Positions 34,667 to 43,168 are shown, numbered from the stretch's first letter. The stretch: DNA of 64,000 nucleotides from Frigidibacter sp037095735 (GCF_037095735.1 NZ_JBAWKD010000001.1:620001-684000), one strand, 5' to 3'. A program made the numbers and translations. Notes: generated by a model not told the origin, from the sequence alone.

Positions 34667-37027
34667 TTATTTACAAGTTGCGCACATCTTCTTGTAGTGG
34701 TCTTTGCCAACTTCCTTGATGAAGTTAATGCCTGCTTCGGCCGCACGGATTGCTTCTTCCAGCGTGAGGTCTGGAAGGGTGCCAAGGCCGTCGATTTTAC
34801 CGTGTGATTCAATTTGCACCAGCCGCTCAAGGGCACGAACATCGAGCTTGTCCTTCACGGTATTGTGGTGGTCCCCGAGCGCGCCCGCAAAATTCGGCTG
34901 CCCAGGCGAACAGAAGGTTGCGAACATCTCCAACAGCTTACGCGTCGCGTTAGGAAGTAAGAATACATAGTCTGTTGTCTTGTTTTGAGCCGCGTCCTGA
35001 ACCATACGGAAAAGGTAGTGATACTCGCTATCATAGGACACCAACAGCGGATGCATGTTGGTGAGACAAGTCACCCGTTCATCTCCATCCCCAGAGTTTC
35101 GACAATCGAGAGACAAGAGCGCGGTCACTGTCCTCGTATCATCCCGCTTTTGAAGGTTTTGGAACTCTCGCTTCACCATATTCATGAAGCTCGTGTTGTG
35201 CGTGAGGACAATGACCTGAGCGCACTTCTTGGTCATGCGCGTCATTAGGCTGTAGGCATAGGTTCGAGCGGCGGTATCGAGGCTCGAAATCGGGTCGTCA
35301 ATGACCAGCACAAGGTCTTCGACCTTGCGCCCCTCAGCGGCCAGTTGCGTCAGGAAGTAGCAAAAAGAAACCGCTGTCCGTTCTCCTTCACTGAGCTCCG
35401 TTGCAGGTTTCCCGCTCGGCCGAAGGATGCTGTAGCCACCGGCTTCGGCAACAAGACGAAGCTCTTTGTGCCCCAGGTAGGCCCAAATAAGTTCATTCAT
35501 CTTGTCCGCGCCAACACCGTGGTCTTGTAGGTCGCTTCGAAGTTCTAACTGTCGGTCGACCAGACCCTTCTCGTCCGTTTGCGCTGTCACAAGCTCCGTT
35601 TCTGCATCCTGCACAGCCTTTTGAAGGCTGCCCCAATCACCTTGGTTGGTCGCCAAAACATGTGCTTCGATTTTCGTGAAGGCCTCCTTTTGCATTGCGG
35701 CAAAACTCGTGAAGGCTTCGTTGTGTTTATTCACAGCAGAAGTCAGGGCGGTCTCTATTTTCCCATACTCTGCGAGCCACCTTTCAAGGCCGAAATCGGC
35801 CAGCTCCGCGGTGGCCTCGACTTCTTTTATCGGGTTTGCTGCCTTTACCTCGAGACCCTTGAGAAGCTCCCCGACACACACGCCAAGCTGCTTGATAGCG
35901 GTTTCGAAAAGCATTCGGTTCTGGGCGAATGCTTCCCGTTCTTCGGCGGTAACCTCAGATTCCTTGGGGACAGACCGGTAGAGCTCCCTAAGAGCTTGCT
36001 GGTGTTCATGCCCGTGCTTCACGGCGTCTTCCAGAGCGCGGAGCGCCTCAGTCCACGATCTGTCGAACATGACCCGAAGCTGTGCTCGGCGCTCTTCAGA
36101 GAATGAGTTTCCGCAAAGCAAGCAGTCGGCCACACTATGTTCGTCGTGATAATGGAGCCCGTCCTCGATCCAGCGAAGAGCATCCGAGTGGCCTTCGAAC
36201 TCCTTTGAAGCGATGCCGGACACGCTCTGAGTCAGCAGGGCTTGACCAACCTTGAACCAACCAATCAGACCGGCCGGAAGGCTTGCGGAGAACGAAAGTG
36301 TCGGCAGGGGTTCCCGCTGAGCAAGTATTCCTTGGTTCTTCTTGAGGTCTGCTTCGGACAGCTTCTTCTCTGCGCCGAAGGATGCTTTCGAGTAATGTCC
36401 TTGAATCTTTCGAGCGTCGTAGGACTGCGTGTAGGTGCTCGATGAAGCGACTTCTCGGACGCTGCGAGCCACTCGCGTTTTGAAGTCCGACAAGTCCTTA
36501 TCAGCCTTGGCCTTTGCTTTCTCTTTGGTGTCGGTCTGTTGCTTTGCTGAAGATAATTTAGGAGCTATCTCGTCAAATTCTTTTCGAGCATCGACCTTCT
36601 TTTCACTCAGATACGCAATCCCCTTTGTGCTGCTGGCATCCCACTCAAAGTTTCTGGACACGAAGTCTGTATTGAAAACCAGCAAGTTATTCCCGAAGGG
36701 TTTAGATGTCAGATCCTGCGTGACAGTAGTGCCGTTTGAAGATTCTATTTTGAAATTAGTTTCTGCGGGCAATCGCTCCTCAAGGCTTCCTCGCTCAATC
36801 GAAGAAAACACTCGCGAAAGAGTTGTTTTTCCCGACCCATTGAACCCATAAATTAAGGTGCGAGGCATGATTTTAATATCTTCAGGGGCGGAAAAATCTT
36901 TCCACACTCCTGCGTTCTTCAGTTCGGCAACTCTGTTAATGATCAAGTCGATATGCTCTACTCGAAAGGACTTGTGGCGATGAGCGGCTGTCAGGCTAAA
37001 TATGCAGCCGCCTTTGCCATGGTGCAA
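34667..37027 (-). CDS. RloC/PrrC-like zinc-hook ATPase, candidate anticodon nuclease
   Basis: About 786 residues of the AAA_13 type. Walker A is GFNGSGKTT (61-69), followed by LVFNTDFV, and a coiled-coil region carries a CLLC zinc-hook (C302/C305). The ABC signature is LSEGERTAV (545-553), Walker B is LVLVIDDPISSLD, and the H-loop is LTHN. Near the C-terminus R696-x3-E700 and H742 are spaced like the nuclease triad of PrrC/RloC anticodon nucleases. Those enzymes cut tRNA anticodons during phage infection. No hsd or prr restriction genes accompany it. The start is uncertain: TTG at 37027, or TTG at 36946, which removes an unconserved 27-residue leader. Low-GC, probably acquired. Confidence 0.72.
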   Translation of the reverse strand: MHHGKGGCIFSLTAAHRHKSFRVEHIDLIINRVAELKNAGVWKDFSAPEDIKIMPRTLIYGFNGSGKTTLSRVFSSIERGSLEERLPAETNFKIESSNGTTVTQDLTSKPFGNNLLVFNTDFVSRNFEWDASSTKGIAYLSEKKVDARKEFDEIAPKLSSAKQQTDTKEKAKAKADKDLSDFKTRVARSVREVASSSTYTQSYDARKIQGHYSKASFGAEKKLSEADLKKNQGILAQREPLPTLSFSASLPAGLIGWFKVGQALLTQSVSGIASKEFEGHSDALRWIEDGLHYHDEHSVADCLLCGNSFSEERRAQLRVMFDRSWTEALRALEDAVKHGHEHQQALRELYRSVPKESEVTAEEREAFAQNRMLFETAIKQLGVCVGELLKGLEVKAANPIKEVEATAELADFGLERWLAEYGKIETALTSAVNKHNEAFTSFAAMQKEAFTKIEAHVLATNQGDWGSLQKAVQDAETELVTAQTDEKGLVDRQLELRSDLQDHGVGADKMNELIWAYLGHKELRLVAEAGGYSILRPSGKPATELSEGERTAVSFCYFLTQLAAEGRKVEDLVLVIDDPISSLDTAARTYAYSLMTRMTKKCAQVIVLTHNTSFMNMVKREFQNLQKRDDTRTVTALLSLDCRNSGDGDERVTCLTNMHPLLVSYDSEYHYLFRMVQDAAQNKTTDYVFLLPNATRKLLEMFATFCSPGQPNFAGALGDHHNTVKDKLDVRALERLVQIESHGKIDGLGTLPDLTLEEAIRAAEAGINFIKEVGKDHYKKMCATCK

Positions 37028-37449
37028 CTGAAAGCTTCAGATCGCTCCCGTATGGTCGTTAAGCACCGTGTTTTGGGATGCTTGGTTAGGGTAGACGGCT
37101 CAGCCCCCTCCAACTAAACCCACCAGGTCAGTTCTGGGCGGAGCCGCCATTGGCGTCAGCCGCAGCGAATGACGGCTTGCTGCCCTTGTCGGCTGCGCCC
37201 GGCGCGTCGCTGCGGAAAAACGCAACCGCCAACTCAGCGCTGGCATCGTCCTCCGCGCCGATCTTGGTGCCACTCGCTTCATGGCCGCGGCAGCCACGCC
37301 GCGGCGGGCTCAAGCCCTTATGCCATCTGAGGCAAGCATTCTGTGAAGAGCACTCTCCCGCGGGTGCGCGCTGGTCGATGAGGCCCGCTCCGGCTCCGAT
37401 GACATCGGCGCGGGCGCATCACCCGCGTCGCCATCGCTCTCGCGTCGAC
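37028..37449. other. island right edge; possible C-terminal gene remnant
   Basis: About 420 bases between the ATPase and ampC. Base composition returns to high GC near 37100. On the minus strand 37128-37313 reads an open stretch ending ADANGGSAQN and a stop, which looks like the tail of a lost protein but has no recognisable domain. Bases 37101-37111 (CAGCCCCCTCC) match the anticodon arm of tRNA-Arg at 30773-30783. No other structure is evident. Confidence 0.35.
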
Positions 37450-38592
37450 CTAGTCGGCCGTCAGTCGCGAAATCAGTTCGAGGGTGGCGCGCACGCGGGC
37501 TTCGTTCGGAAAGTTGCGATTGGCCAGCACGACCACGCCCAAGTCCTCGCTCGGCACCATGGCGACATAGGCCCCGAAGCCGTTCGTGGATCCGGTCTTG
37601 TTCAGGAACACCTCTCCACCCGCGGGCTGATCGGAAGCCTCCATCGGCTGCGGCTTCAGGATGAAATCATAGCCGTTCCCCGCAACCAGGCGCTCGGGAT
37701 CGGCAGGCCAAGGATAGGCTTCCCAGATCATGCCTTGGGTGAAAAGCCGCGTCTGGAACTGCGGCTCTTGCGTCCGCGACACGGCCTTTGCGACATCGGG
37801 GGCGACCGGGGCTTCCCCGTGCTCGACATCGAGCAGCGTCAGCATGTCACGCGCCGTCGACTTCACGCCATAGGCCTCGTCGTCGAGCACGCCCGGCGTG
37901 ACCCGGATCGGCGCATCGGTCTTGCGATCATAGCCGTAGGCGTAGCGCTCGATCGCTGCGGGCGGAACCTCGACCCAGCTGTCCTTCAGGCCGAGCGCCG
38001 GAAAAAGAACCCGTTCTGCCGCATCAGCGTAGCTCATGCCCATGGCCCCGGCGGTGACATGGCCCAGAAGACCGATGCTGATATTGGAGTAGCTGCGCGC
38101 CCCGGGCTCGGGCGGCGTCCATGTCTGCAGCCAGTCGACGAGCTGATCGACAGTCTTCGCATCGTCCGGCACCTGAAGCGGCAGACCGCCCGAATGATGC
38201 GTCGCCAGATCCAGCAGGCTCATCTCGCCTGCAGGCACACCCTGCAGACGGGGCAGCCAGGTCGAGACGGGGGCGCCGAGCGAGAGTTCTCCGCGGTCCT
38301 CCGCCAGTGCCGCGAGCGTCACGTTGAAGATCTTGCTGATCGATCCGAGCTCGAAGATCGTGTCCGGCGTGACCGGACGGGCGTCTTCGCGCGACGCGAG
38401 GCCTGTCGCGTAGAAGCGGTGCTCGCCACCTTGAGTAACGCCGACGACCAGCCCGGGGATGTCGTGGTCCGCGATGGCCTGGCCGAAGGCTGCCGCCGCA
38501 TCGGCTTCGAACCGATCCTGGGCGTCCTCGGCGAACGCAGGCGAGACTGGGGCTGCGAGCAATGGGATCAAGAAAGGAAGTGCGCGGGTCAT
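37450..38592 (-). CDS. ampC: class C beta-lactamase (AmpC)
   Basis: A 380-residue periplasmic serine beta-lactamase with a signal peptide (cleavage likely after AFA at residues 19-21). Active-site motifs are S84-I-S-K87, Y168-S-N170 and K332-T-G334. The segment HHSGGLPLQVPDD and the overall length are typical of AmpC. It hydrolyses cephalosporins and penicillins. The divergent ampR-like regulator 92 bases away is the classical inducible arrangement. It lies just outside the low-GC island. Confidence 0.93.
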   Translation of the reverse strand: MTRALPFLIPLLAAPVSPAFAEDAQDRFEADAAAAFGQAIADHDIPGLVVGVTQGGEHRFYATGLASREDARPVTPDTIFELGSISKIFNVTLAALAEDRGELSLGAPVSTWLPRLQGVPAGEMSLLDLATHHSGGLPLQVPDDAKTVDQLVDWLQTWTPPEPGARSYSNISIGLLGHVTAGAMGMSYADAAERVLFPALGLKDSWVEVPPAAIERYAYGYDRKTDAPIRVTPGVLDDEAYGVKSTARDMLTLLDVEHGEAPVAPDVAKAVSRTQEPQFQTRLFTQGMIWEAYPWPADPERLVAGNGYDFILKPQPMEASDQPAGGEVFLNKTGSTNGFGAYVAMVPSEDLGVVVLANRNFPNEARVRATLELISRLTAD

Positions 38593-38684
38593 GTCTGGTC
38601 CTTCGTGGCGTTTGGCTGTGACCTATCCGGTGGTGCCGGCACAGGGCAGACGACAAAGGATTGGACTTCGCATAAGCTCAGCTC

Positions 38685-39554
38685 ATGCCTGATCGCCCCG
38701 ACATCCCGCTGAATGCGCTCCGCACGTTCGAGGTCGCGGCCCGTCAGGGCAGCTTCACCCGCGCCGCGATCGAGCTGCGCGTGACCCAGGCCGCGGTCAG
38801 TCACCAGATCGCGCGGCTCGAGGGCCTCCTGGGCCTCGCGCTCTTCCACCGCACTCCGGCCGGTCTCGTGCTCACCGATGCCGGGCAGTCGCTGTTCCCG
38901 GTGCTGGAGCGCGGGCTGGACGACATCGCACGGATGATCGAGCGCATCTCGGGCGGGCAGCCGACCGAGGTGGTGAACCTCGGCACCGTGACGACCTTCG
39001 CCACCGGCTGGCTCATCCCGCGGCTCGAGACCTTCGAGCGGGCGCATCCGGGCGTCACGGTCCGGCTTTCGACCAACAACAACCGGGTGGAGATCGCACG
39101 CGAAGGGCTCGATGCCGCCATCCGCTTCGGCTCCGGACACTGGCCGGGTCTCGAAGCCCATCACATCATGGACGCGCCGATGGCGCCGCTCTGCGCGCCG
39201 GGGCTCGAGCTGCGCCGCCCGGGCGACCTGCGCCGGCACCGGCTGCTGCGCAGCTACCGGGCCGAGGAATGGCCGGCCTGGTTCCGCGCCGCGGGCGAGA
39301 GCTGTCCGCCGCTCGCCGGTCCGGTGCTGGACAGCTCGAACGGTCTCGCGGAACTGGCAGCAGAGGGGTTCGGCATCGCGCTGCTGCCGCTGCCGATGTT
39401 CGACCGCCAGATCCGCGCGGGGAGGTTGAGACGTCCGTTCGAGCCGGTGGTCACGCTGGGAAGCTACTGGCTGACCGTGCCGAAGGATCGCCGAATGACG
39501 GAGCCGACCTGCCGGCTACTGGACTGGATGCGGGAGACGGATCTCGCAAACTAG
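38685..39554 (+). CDS. ampR: LysR-family regulator AmpR
   Basis: A 289-residue LysR protein. The N-terminal helix-turn-helix reads AVSHQIARLEGLLGLALFHR, then a ligand-binding domain with TVTTFATGWLIPRL. AmpR senses cell-wall muropeptides and controls ampC, transcribed divergently from the shared 92-base intergenic region (38593-38684), where its operator is expected. I could not single out a clear T-N11-A box there. Confidence 0.88.
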   Translation: MPDRPDIPLNALRTFEVAARQGSFTRAAIELRVTQAAVSHQIARLEGLLGLALFHRTPAGLVLTDAGQSLFPVLERGLDDIARMIERISGGQPTEVVNLGTVTTFATGWLIPRLETFERAHPGVTVRLSTNNNRVEIAREGLDAAIRFGSGHWPGLEAHHIMDAPMAPLCAPGLELRRPGDLRRHRLLRSYRAEEWPAWFRAAGESCPPLAGPVLDSSNGLAELAAEGFGIALLPLPMFDRQIRAGRLRRPFEPVVTLGSYWLTVPKDRRMTEPTCRLLDWMRETDLAN

Positions 39555-39595
39555 CCGCAGCGCCTGCCCCTGCCTTCAGGGCAATCGCGTCGGCG

Positions 39596-39904
39596 TCACC
39601 GCCCCTCGGCCTGGTCAGGCGCCGAATGCTTCTCCCGCGGCACGAAGCCGACCACGAAGCCGAAGGGTTTGCAGATCTTCTCGAGGGTCTCGAGCGTCGG
39701 ATTGGCCCTGCCCCGCTCGAGCGCGATCAGCTGGATCCTCGTCAGGCCGAAGCGGTCGGCGAACTCCGCTTGGGTCAGGCCCAGGCAATTACGCATCTGC
39801 CGAATGGCCTGCGGCAACCTCAGCTGCGCGCGGCGGGCGAGGTCGGCGACCTCCAGGCGAAGCGCTAGCTTCTCTTCGCGGCTCAACTGTCGCTTTCTCG
39901 GCAT
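39596..39904 (-). CDS. XRE-family helix-turn-helix regulator
   Basis: A 102-residue protein with a Cro/CI-type helix-turn-helix at about residues 37-90 (MRNCLGLTQAEFADRFGLT, then ALERGRANPTLETLEKI) and a basic N-terminal helix. It is the last gene of a minus-strand cassette with a HAD, an AAA+ and an unknown protein. The two GTATC-N8-GATAC palindromes upstream (40002-40063) are likely its own operators. Confidence 0.85.
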   Translation of the reverse strand: MPRKRQLSREEKLALRLEVADLARRAQLRLPQAIRQMRNCLGLTQAEFADRFGLTRIQLIALERGRANPTLETLEKICKPFGFVVGFVPREKHSAPDQAEGR

Positions 39905-40001
39905 CTTTTCTCGTCCGTTGTGCGGATCCCGGATCCCGGGCTGAGGGCGTCGAACACGAGAGCGCGCACCGCTCTCTCCCCACGGCAGCGATATGCGAAA
40001 T

Positions 40002-40063
40002 GTATCGCCTCAAGGATACATGACATGCCGAACCGGCTCGATTGAGTATCTCTATGAAGATAC
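40002..40063. promoter_or_regulatory. paired GTATC-N8-GATAC operators
   Basis: Two inverted repeats share the same half-site and spacing: GTATC-N8-GATAC at 40002-40019 (7-bp arms ATGTATC/GATACAT when extended) and again at 40046-40063 (6-bp arms GTATCT/AGATAC). They are 44 bases apart, about four helical turns, in the 240-base gap upstream of the XRE gene. This is the expected layout for cooperative autoregulation. The regulator assignment is inference. Confidence 0.6.
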
Positions 40064-40144
40064 GTTTGGCAGGTCTCGTGGTGACGAACGCCATGAACGC
40101 AGGGAGACACGTTGGCCTTGCGGATGGCGGCACCAGCGGGATGA

Positions 40145-40600
40145 TCAAGATGTCTTCCCCTCTGCGGCGAGCTGACGGAATCGCGCCGCATGCTCCGCCA
40201 GGATTGCCTCCAGAACTTCGGGATCCGTGACCGGCCTGTATCCGGGACAGTCGAAGCGGCGGATACCGGCCCCAGCCTCGGCCGGCGTTGGCTCGCGATC
40301 GAAGACATGGGTTCCTGCGCTCGCGAGCGGAGGGTCCAGCAAGTAGAACCGGCCGAGGGTCCTTGCCCAACCCGCGTCGCGATCGAGCGCGATCAGCCAC
40401 GAGGTGCGGACGCAGGCTACCCAGAAGTCCGGGTGGCCCGTCGCGTAGCCGTGCAGGGTCGGTCCCCCTTTCGGCGTTACGAGTGGCACCCACAAGTGCA
40501 TCATGGGTGCGTCTGCGAGATCTGACGGGCTTGGCCCGGCCTCGGCCGCGGACAGGGCGCTCAGGGCGCGTTGGACGAACTGATGATCAGGGGTGGACAT
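40145..40600 (-). CDS. unknown protein of the HAD/AAA cassette
   Basis: A 151-residue soluble protein. It has a helical N-terminus, a compact centre (LWVPLVTPKGGPTLHGYATGH, WVACVRTSWLIALDRDAGWART) and a helical C-terminus. It looks like a conserved domain of unknown function found near plasmid- or island-borne genes in this order, but I cannot name it firmly. It is 33 bases downstream of the HAD gene on the same strand. Confidence 0.65.
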   Translation of the reverse strand: MSTPDHQFVQRALSALSAAEAGPSPSDLADAPMMHLWVPLVTPKGGPTLHGYATGHPDFWVACVRTSWLIALDRDAGWARTLGRFYLLDPPLASAGTHVFDREPTPAEAGAGIRRFDCPGYRPVTDPEVLEAILAEHAARFRQLAAEGKTS

Positions 40601-40633
40601 GGCCTCTCTCGCTTCACGGTAAGGGGGCGTCGA

Positions 40634-41401
40634 CTACAGGCGAGCCGCTTTGAGCTGGTCAGCGAGCCGATCGAGGGTCGAGATTGTCCCGGCCACTTCC
40701 CTCCGGGCACGCCGGAGGTGGAGCGCCGCCATTCCGAAGCGGCGCGCGCCATCGACATCGGAGCGGAGGCTGTCGCCCACCATCAGCACTTCGCTGGGCG
40801 CCACGTCGAGTTTGGCGCAGACGCTCGCGAACATGACCGGCTGCGGCTTCACGGCCTGAAGGTCGCAAGAGAAGATCTCGGCGTCGAAGCGCTGGCCGAA
40901 GACCTCGCGAAGCGGCTCGACGTAGGGCCTTGCGAGATTGCTGATCAGGGCAAGGCGGTAGCCCGCTTCCCGGAGCTGATCGATCACTCGGAGGGTGTCG
41001 TCGAAGATGCGGATCGAGCCGAGTTCGGCCTGAAGGTCTTCTTCCCATTCCGGGTCCCAATGAGCGCCGCACTCCTCGGCGAACGCGCGGATGGTTCCCG
41101 CGGCGAGGCGCGGGTCGCGCCTGCGTGCCGCCTGACGGATGATCTTCATCCACGGCCCCCGAGGCTCGTCGATCCTCACCAGAGTGCCGAAGGCGTCGAA
41201 GGCCACGACGCGGACGTCCGCAAGCACCTCCCGAGACAGCGGCAGGAGACCTGGCTGCGGTGCCCGGGCAATGAAGCGATCGGCAGCCTCGATATCCGGT
41301 TCCGGGTCCCGCATCCGACGGATCGAGAGGAAGCAGCCGGCGCTGACCGCAACCCCGAAGACCAGGGCACCGGTCGAGAGGGCAATTTCGAGAGGGTTCA
41401 C
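40634..41401 (-). CDS. membrane-anchored HAD-family hydrolase (haloacid-dehalogenase-like)
   Basis: A 255-residue protein. One N-terminal membrane helix (about residues 6-26) is followed by a HAD domain: motif I FDAFGTLV with nucleophile D69, motif II in LALISNLA, motif III Lys in AVKPQPVMF and motif IV GDSLRSDVDGA. The aromatic in place of the second Asp of motif I is typical of 2-haloacid-dehalogenase-like members rather than classical phosphatases. It is 11 bases downstream of the AAA+ gene. Substrate unknown. A membrane anchor on this fold is unusual. Confidence 0.82.
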   Translation of the reverse strand: MNPLEIALSTGALVFGVAVSAGCFLSIRRMRDPEPDIEAADRFIARAPQPGLLPLSREVLADVRVVAFDAFGTLVRIDEPRGPWMKIIRQAARRRDPRLAAGTIRAFAEECGAHWDPEWEEDLQAELGSIRIFDDTLRVIDQLREAGYRLALISNLARPYVEPLREVFGQRFDAEIFSCDLQAVKPQPVMFASVCAKLDVAPSEVLMVGDSLRSDVDGARRFGMAALHLRRARREVAGTISTLDRLADQLKAARL

Positions 41402-41412
41402 GCTTCACCCCC

Positions 41413-42645
41413 TCAGTGCAGAAGCGGCCGCGCGGCCATCATGACCGCATTGTCCAGGAGGCGCAGCGCGGTCCGCAGGTTGGGTTGTCTCTCCTTCCCG
41501 AAGCAACGGGTCATGGCTTCGATGCTCAGTTCAATCATGTCGTTCGTAAGTCCGCGCTTGCGCCCCACACGGCGCGTGAAGGCCGCGATCTGATCGATGG
41601 ACGGTGGCGGCAGCTCGATGATCCGGCAGCGCGACAGGAACGGCGCGCTCAGCCCCTGCAGGCCGTTGGCGGTCATCACCCAGTTGATCCAACTCATGTC
41701 CATCGGCAGTCGGACATAGGGGCAGCTCCACCGCGCCGAGGTCGCGGGTTCGAGGAGCGGCAGCATCCCGTCGGTCAGATTGAATGTGCCCCCGGAGGTG
41801 CCCCGGGCGGGCACGGCCTTCTCGATTTCGTCGACGACCAGAAGGACGTTGCCCACCTGTTCGCGAAGGATCAGCTCCACGGGCCGACCGGGTCCGGCAT
41901 TGCCCCAGCCTCGCTGACAGCCGGCCACCGAGAACGAGGCGTTCTCGCCCGCGGCATCGATCTCCGTGCTCGGCACACCGATCAACGTCGCCAGCCGTCG
42001 CGCCCAGTGCGACTTGCCGATGCCCGGCGCGCCGACCAGAAGGACCGGCGGCAGGCGCAGGCCGGGTTCTCCGCTGCGCCAGGACTGGCGCATCGCATGC
42101 CAGACGAGCTCGTTGCAGGGACCGAGACCGGGGTAGTCGGCGTGAAGTTCGGCCGCGATCTCGTCGGCGCGCGCCTCGGAGGGCAGCTGGATCAGCCGGA
42201 CACCGTGCCGGGCGGGCTCGATCACCTCCGCGATCTTCGAGGGCAACTGCGACACCTCGTGCCGGCGCTCGTAGCAAGCCATGTAGCGCTTGGCCCGGCG
42301 ATTGACCCGGCTCAGTGCCGCCCCGGTGACCGACACCTCGTCGAGCAGGCTCAGGTAGGCCTGTTGATCCCGCGTGCCGTCGGGCCGCAACGGCGGCTCG
42401 AGCCCTTCGTGCCGGATATGCACCTTGCACCATGCCTCGCGCAGGCGGTTGCGGATGGAGAACTCCGAGACAGTTGGGTCGGGATAACGGGCGAGGACAA
42501 ACGGGTAGCGTGCGGTCATGGCATCCATCAGGGCGCAGAAGGTCAGGCCCGCCTGAGCGAGGCGGGTGAGGCGTGGTTCGGGTTGGGCGTTCGATGTGCC
42601 CCTAATGATGCATGATTCGGGCCTGCCCGCAAGATGCTCGGTCAT
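41413..42645 (-). CDS. AAA+ ATPase (Lon-like ATPase module without protease)
   Basis: A 410-residue protein. The N-terminal 195 residues are helical. Walker A is GAPGIGKS (205-212), Walker B is VLLVVDEIEK (D272/E273), the sensor-1 Asn is in WVMTANGLQG and the arginine finger in SRCRIIELP. The AAA+ core resembles Lon, but there is no Ser-Lys protease domain. No ribosome-binding site is evident before ATG 42645, and an AT-rich stretch (42640-42690) lies immediately upstream, so it may be leaderless. ATG at 42528 is the alternative. It heads the AAA-HAD-unknown-XRE cassette. Confidence 0.85.
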   Translation of the reverse strand: MTEHLAGRPESCIIRGTSNAQPEPRLTRLAQAGLTFCALMDAMTARYPFVLARYPDPTVSEFSIRNRLREAWCKVHIRHEGLEPPLRPDGTRDQQAYLSLLDEVSVTGAALSRVNRRAKRYMACYERRHEVSQLPSKIAEVIEPARHGVRLIQLPSEARADEIAAELHADYPGLGPCNELVWHAMRQSWRSGEPGLRLPPVLLVGAPGIGKSHWARRLATLIGVPSTEIDAAGENASFSVAGCQRGWGNAGPGRPVELILREQVGNVLLVVDEIEKAVPARGTSGGTFNLTDGMLPLLEPATSARWSCPYVRLPMDMSWINWVMTANGLQGLSAPFLSRCRIIELPPPSIDQIAAFTRRVGRKRGLTNDMIELSIEAMTRCFGKERQPNLRTALRLLDNAVMMAARPLLH

Positions 42646-43150
42646 ATTTTATGATGCAATTACATATGCTTAGATGAATTTTCCGATTTTCGCGAGGGGC
42701 GCGAAGCGGCACGCAGCCGACCTCGCGTGAACCGCGAAGCGGCTTCTCGCATGCGAGCGTCGCACCTGCGTTCGCGGCAGCTTCAACGGGGATTGCTCAC
42801 TCTGGCCGCTGCCCGGCTGGCTAGAGGTGAAACCCGCCGAGCGGCGGGCCTACTTGGCGGCGATCCCTTTGGCGGGTTTTCGTCTGGCTAGAACGCCACC
42901 CGCAACCGATGGCTCGGCGCGAGAACCGGCACCCACGGACATGCTGGAACCTTCCATGCGCCAGTGTCGGCAATGGGGCGCACGCACGATCAGGGTGGGA
43001 ATGAACAGCTGCTCCCCGCGCTACGATGGGAGACCGGAGGTTCATCCAGGGGTCTGCCGACGCCTGCAACGAGAAGGAGGAGTTGCGGGGATCCCAGGGA
43101 GGAGGACCAGCCCCTAAGAAAAATGTTGATGTGGAAGCCCCCGGAGCCAA
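42646..43150. other. non-coding stretch upstream of the AAA+ cassette
   Basis: No gene I can support. It contains the AT-rich promoter-like segment for the AAA+ gene (42640-42690), a direct repeat GCGAAGCGGC at 42701-42710 and 42734-42743, and an inverted repeat AAACCCGCC (42830-42838) / GGCGGGTTT (42871-42879). A purine-rich run with two GGAGGA-like ribosome-binding sequences lies at 43071-43107. Short open frames here have no family resemblance. Confidence 0.4.
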
Positions 43151-43168
43151 GTGCGCGCCGGGGGCTTC
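43134..43168 (+). terminator. strong hairpin, terminator-like
   Basis: A perfect 11-bp stem, GAAGCCCCCGG (43134-43144) and CCGGGGGCTTC (43158-43168) with a 13-base loop, preceded by an A-rich run and followed by TCGTTC. It may end a short untranslated transcript coming from the left, or act bidirectionally. Confidence 0.4.

Noticed and set aside
37150..38712. 520-codon open frame on the plus strand
   Set aside because: Antisense shadow of the beta-lactamase gene, which contains all class C active-site motifs in the opposite direction.
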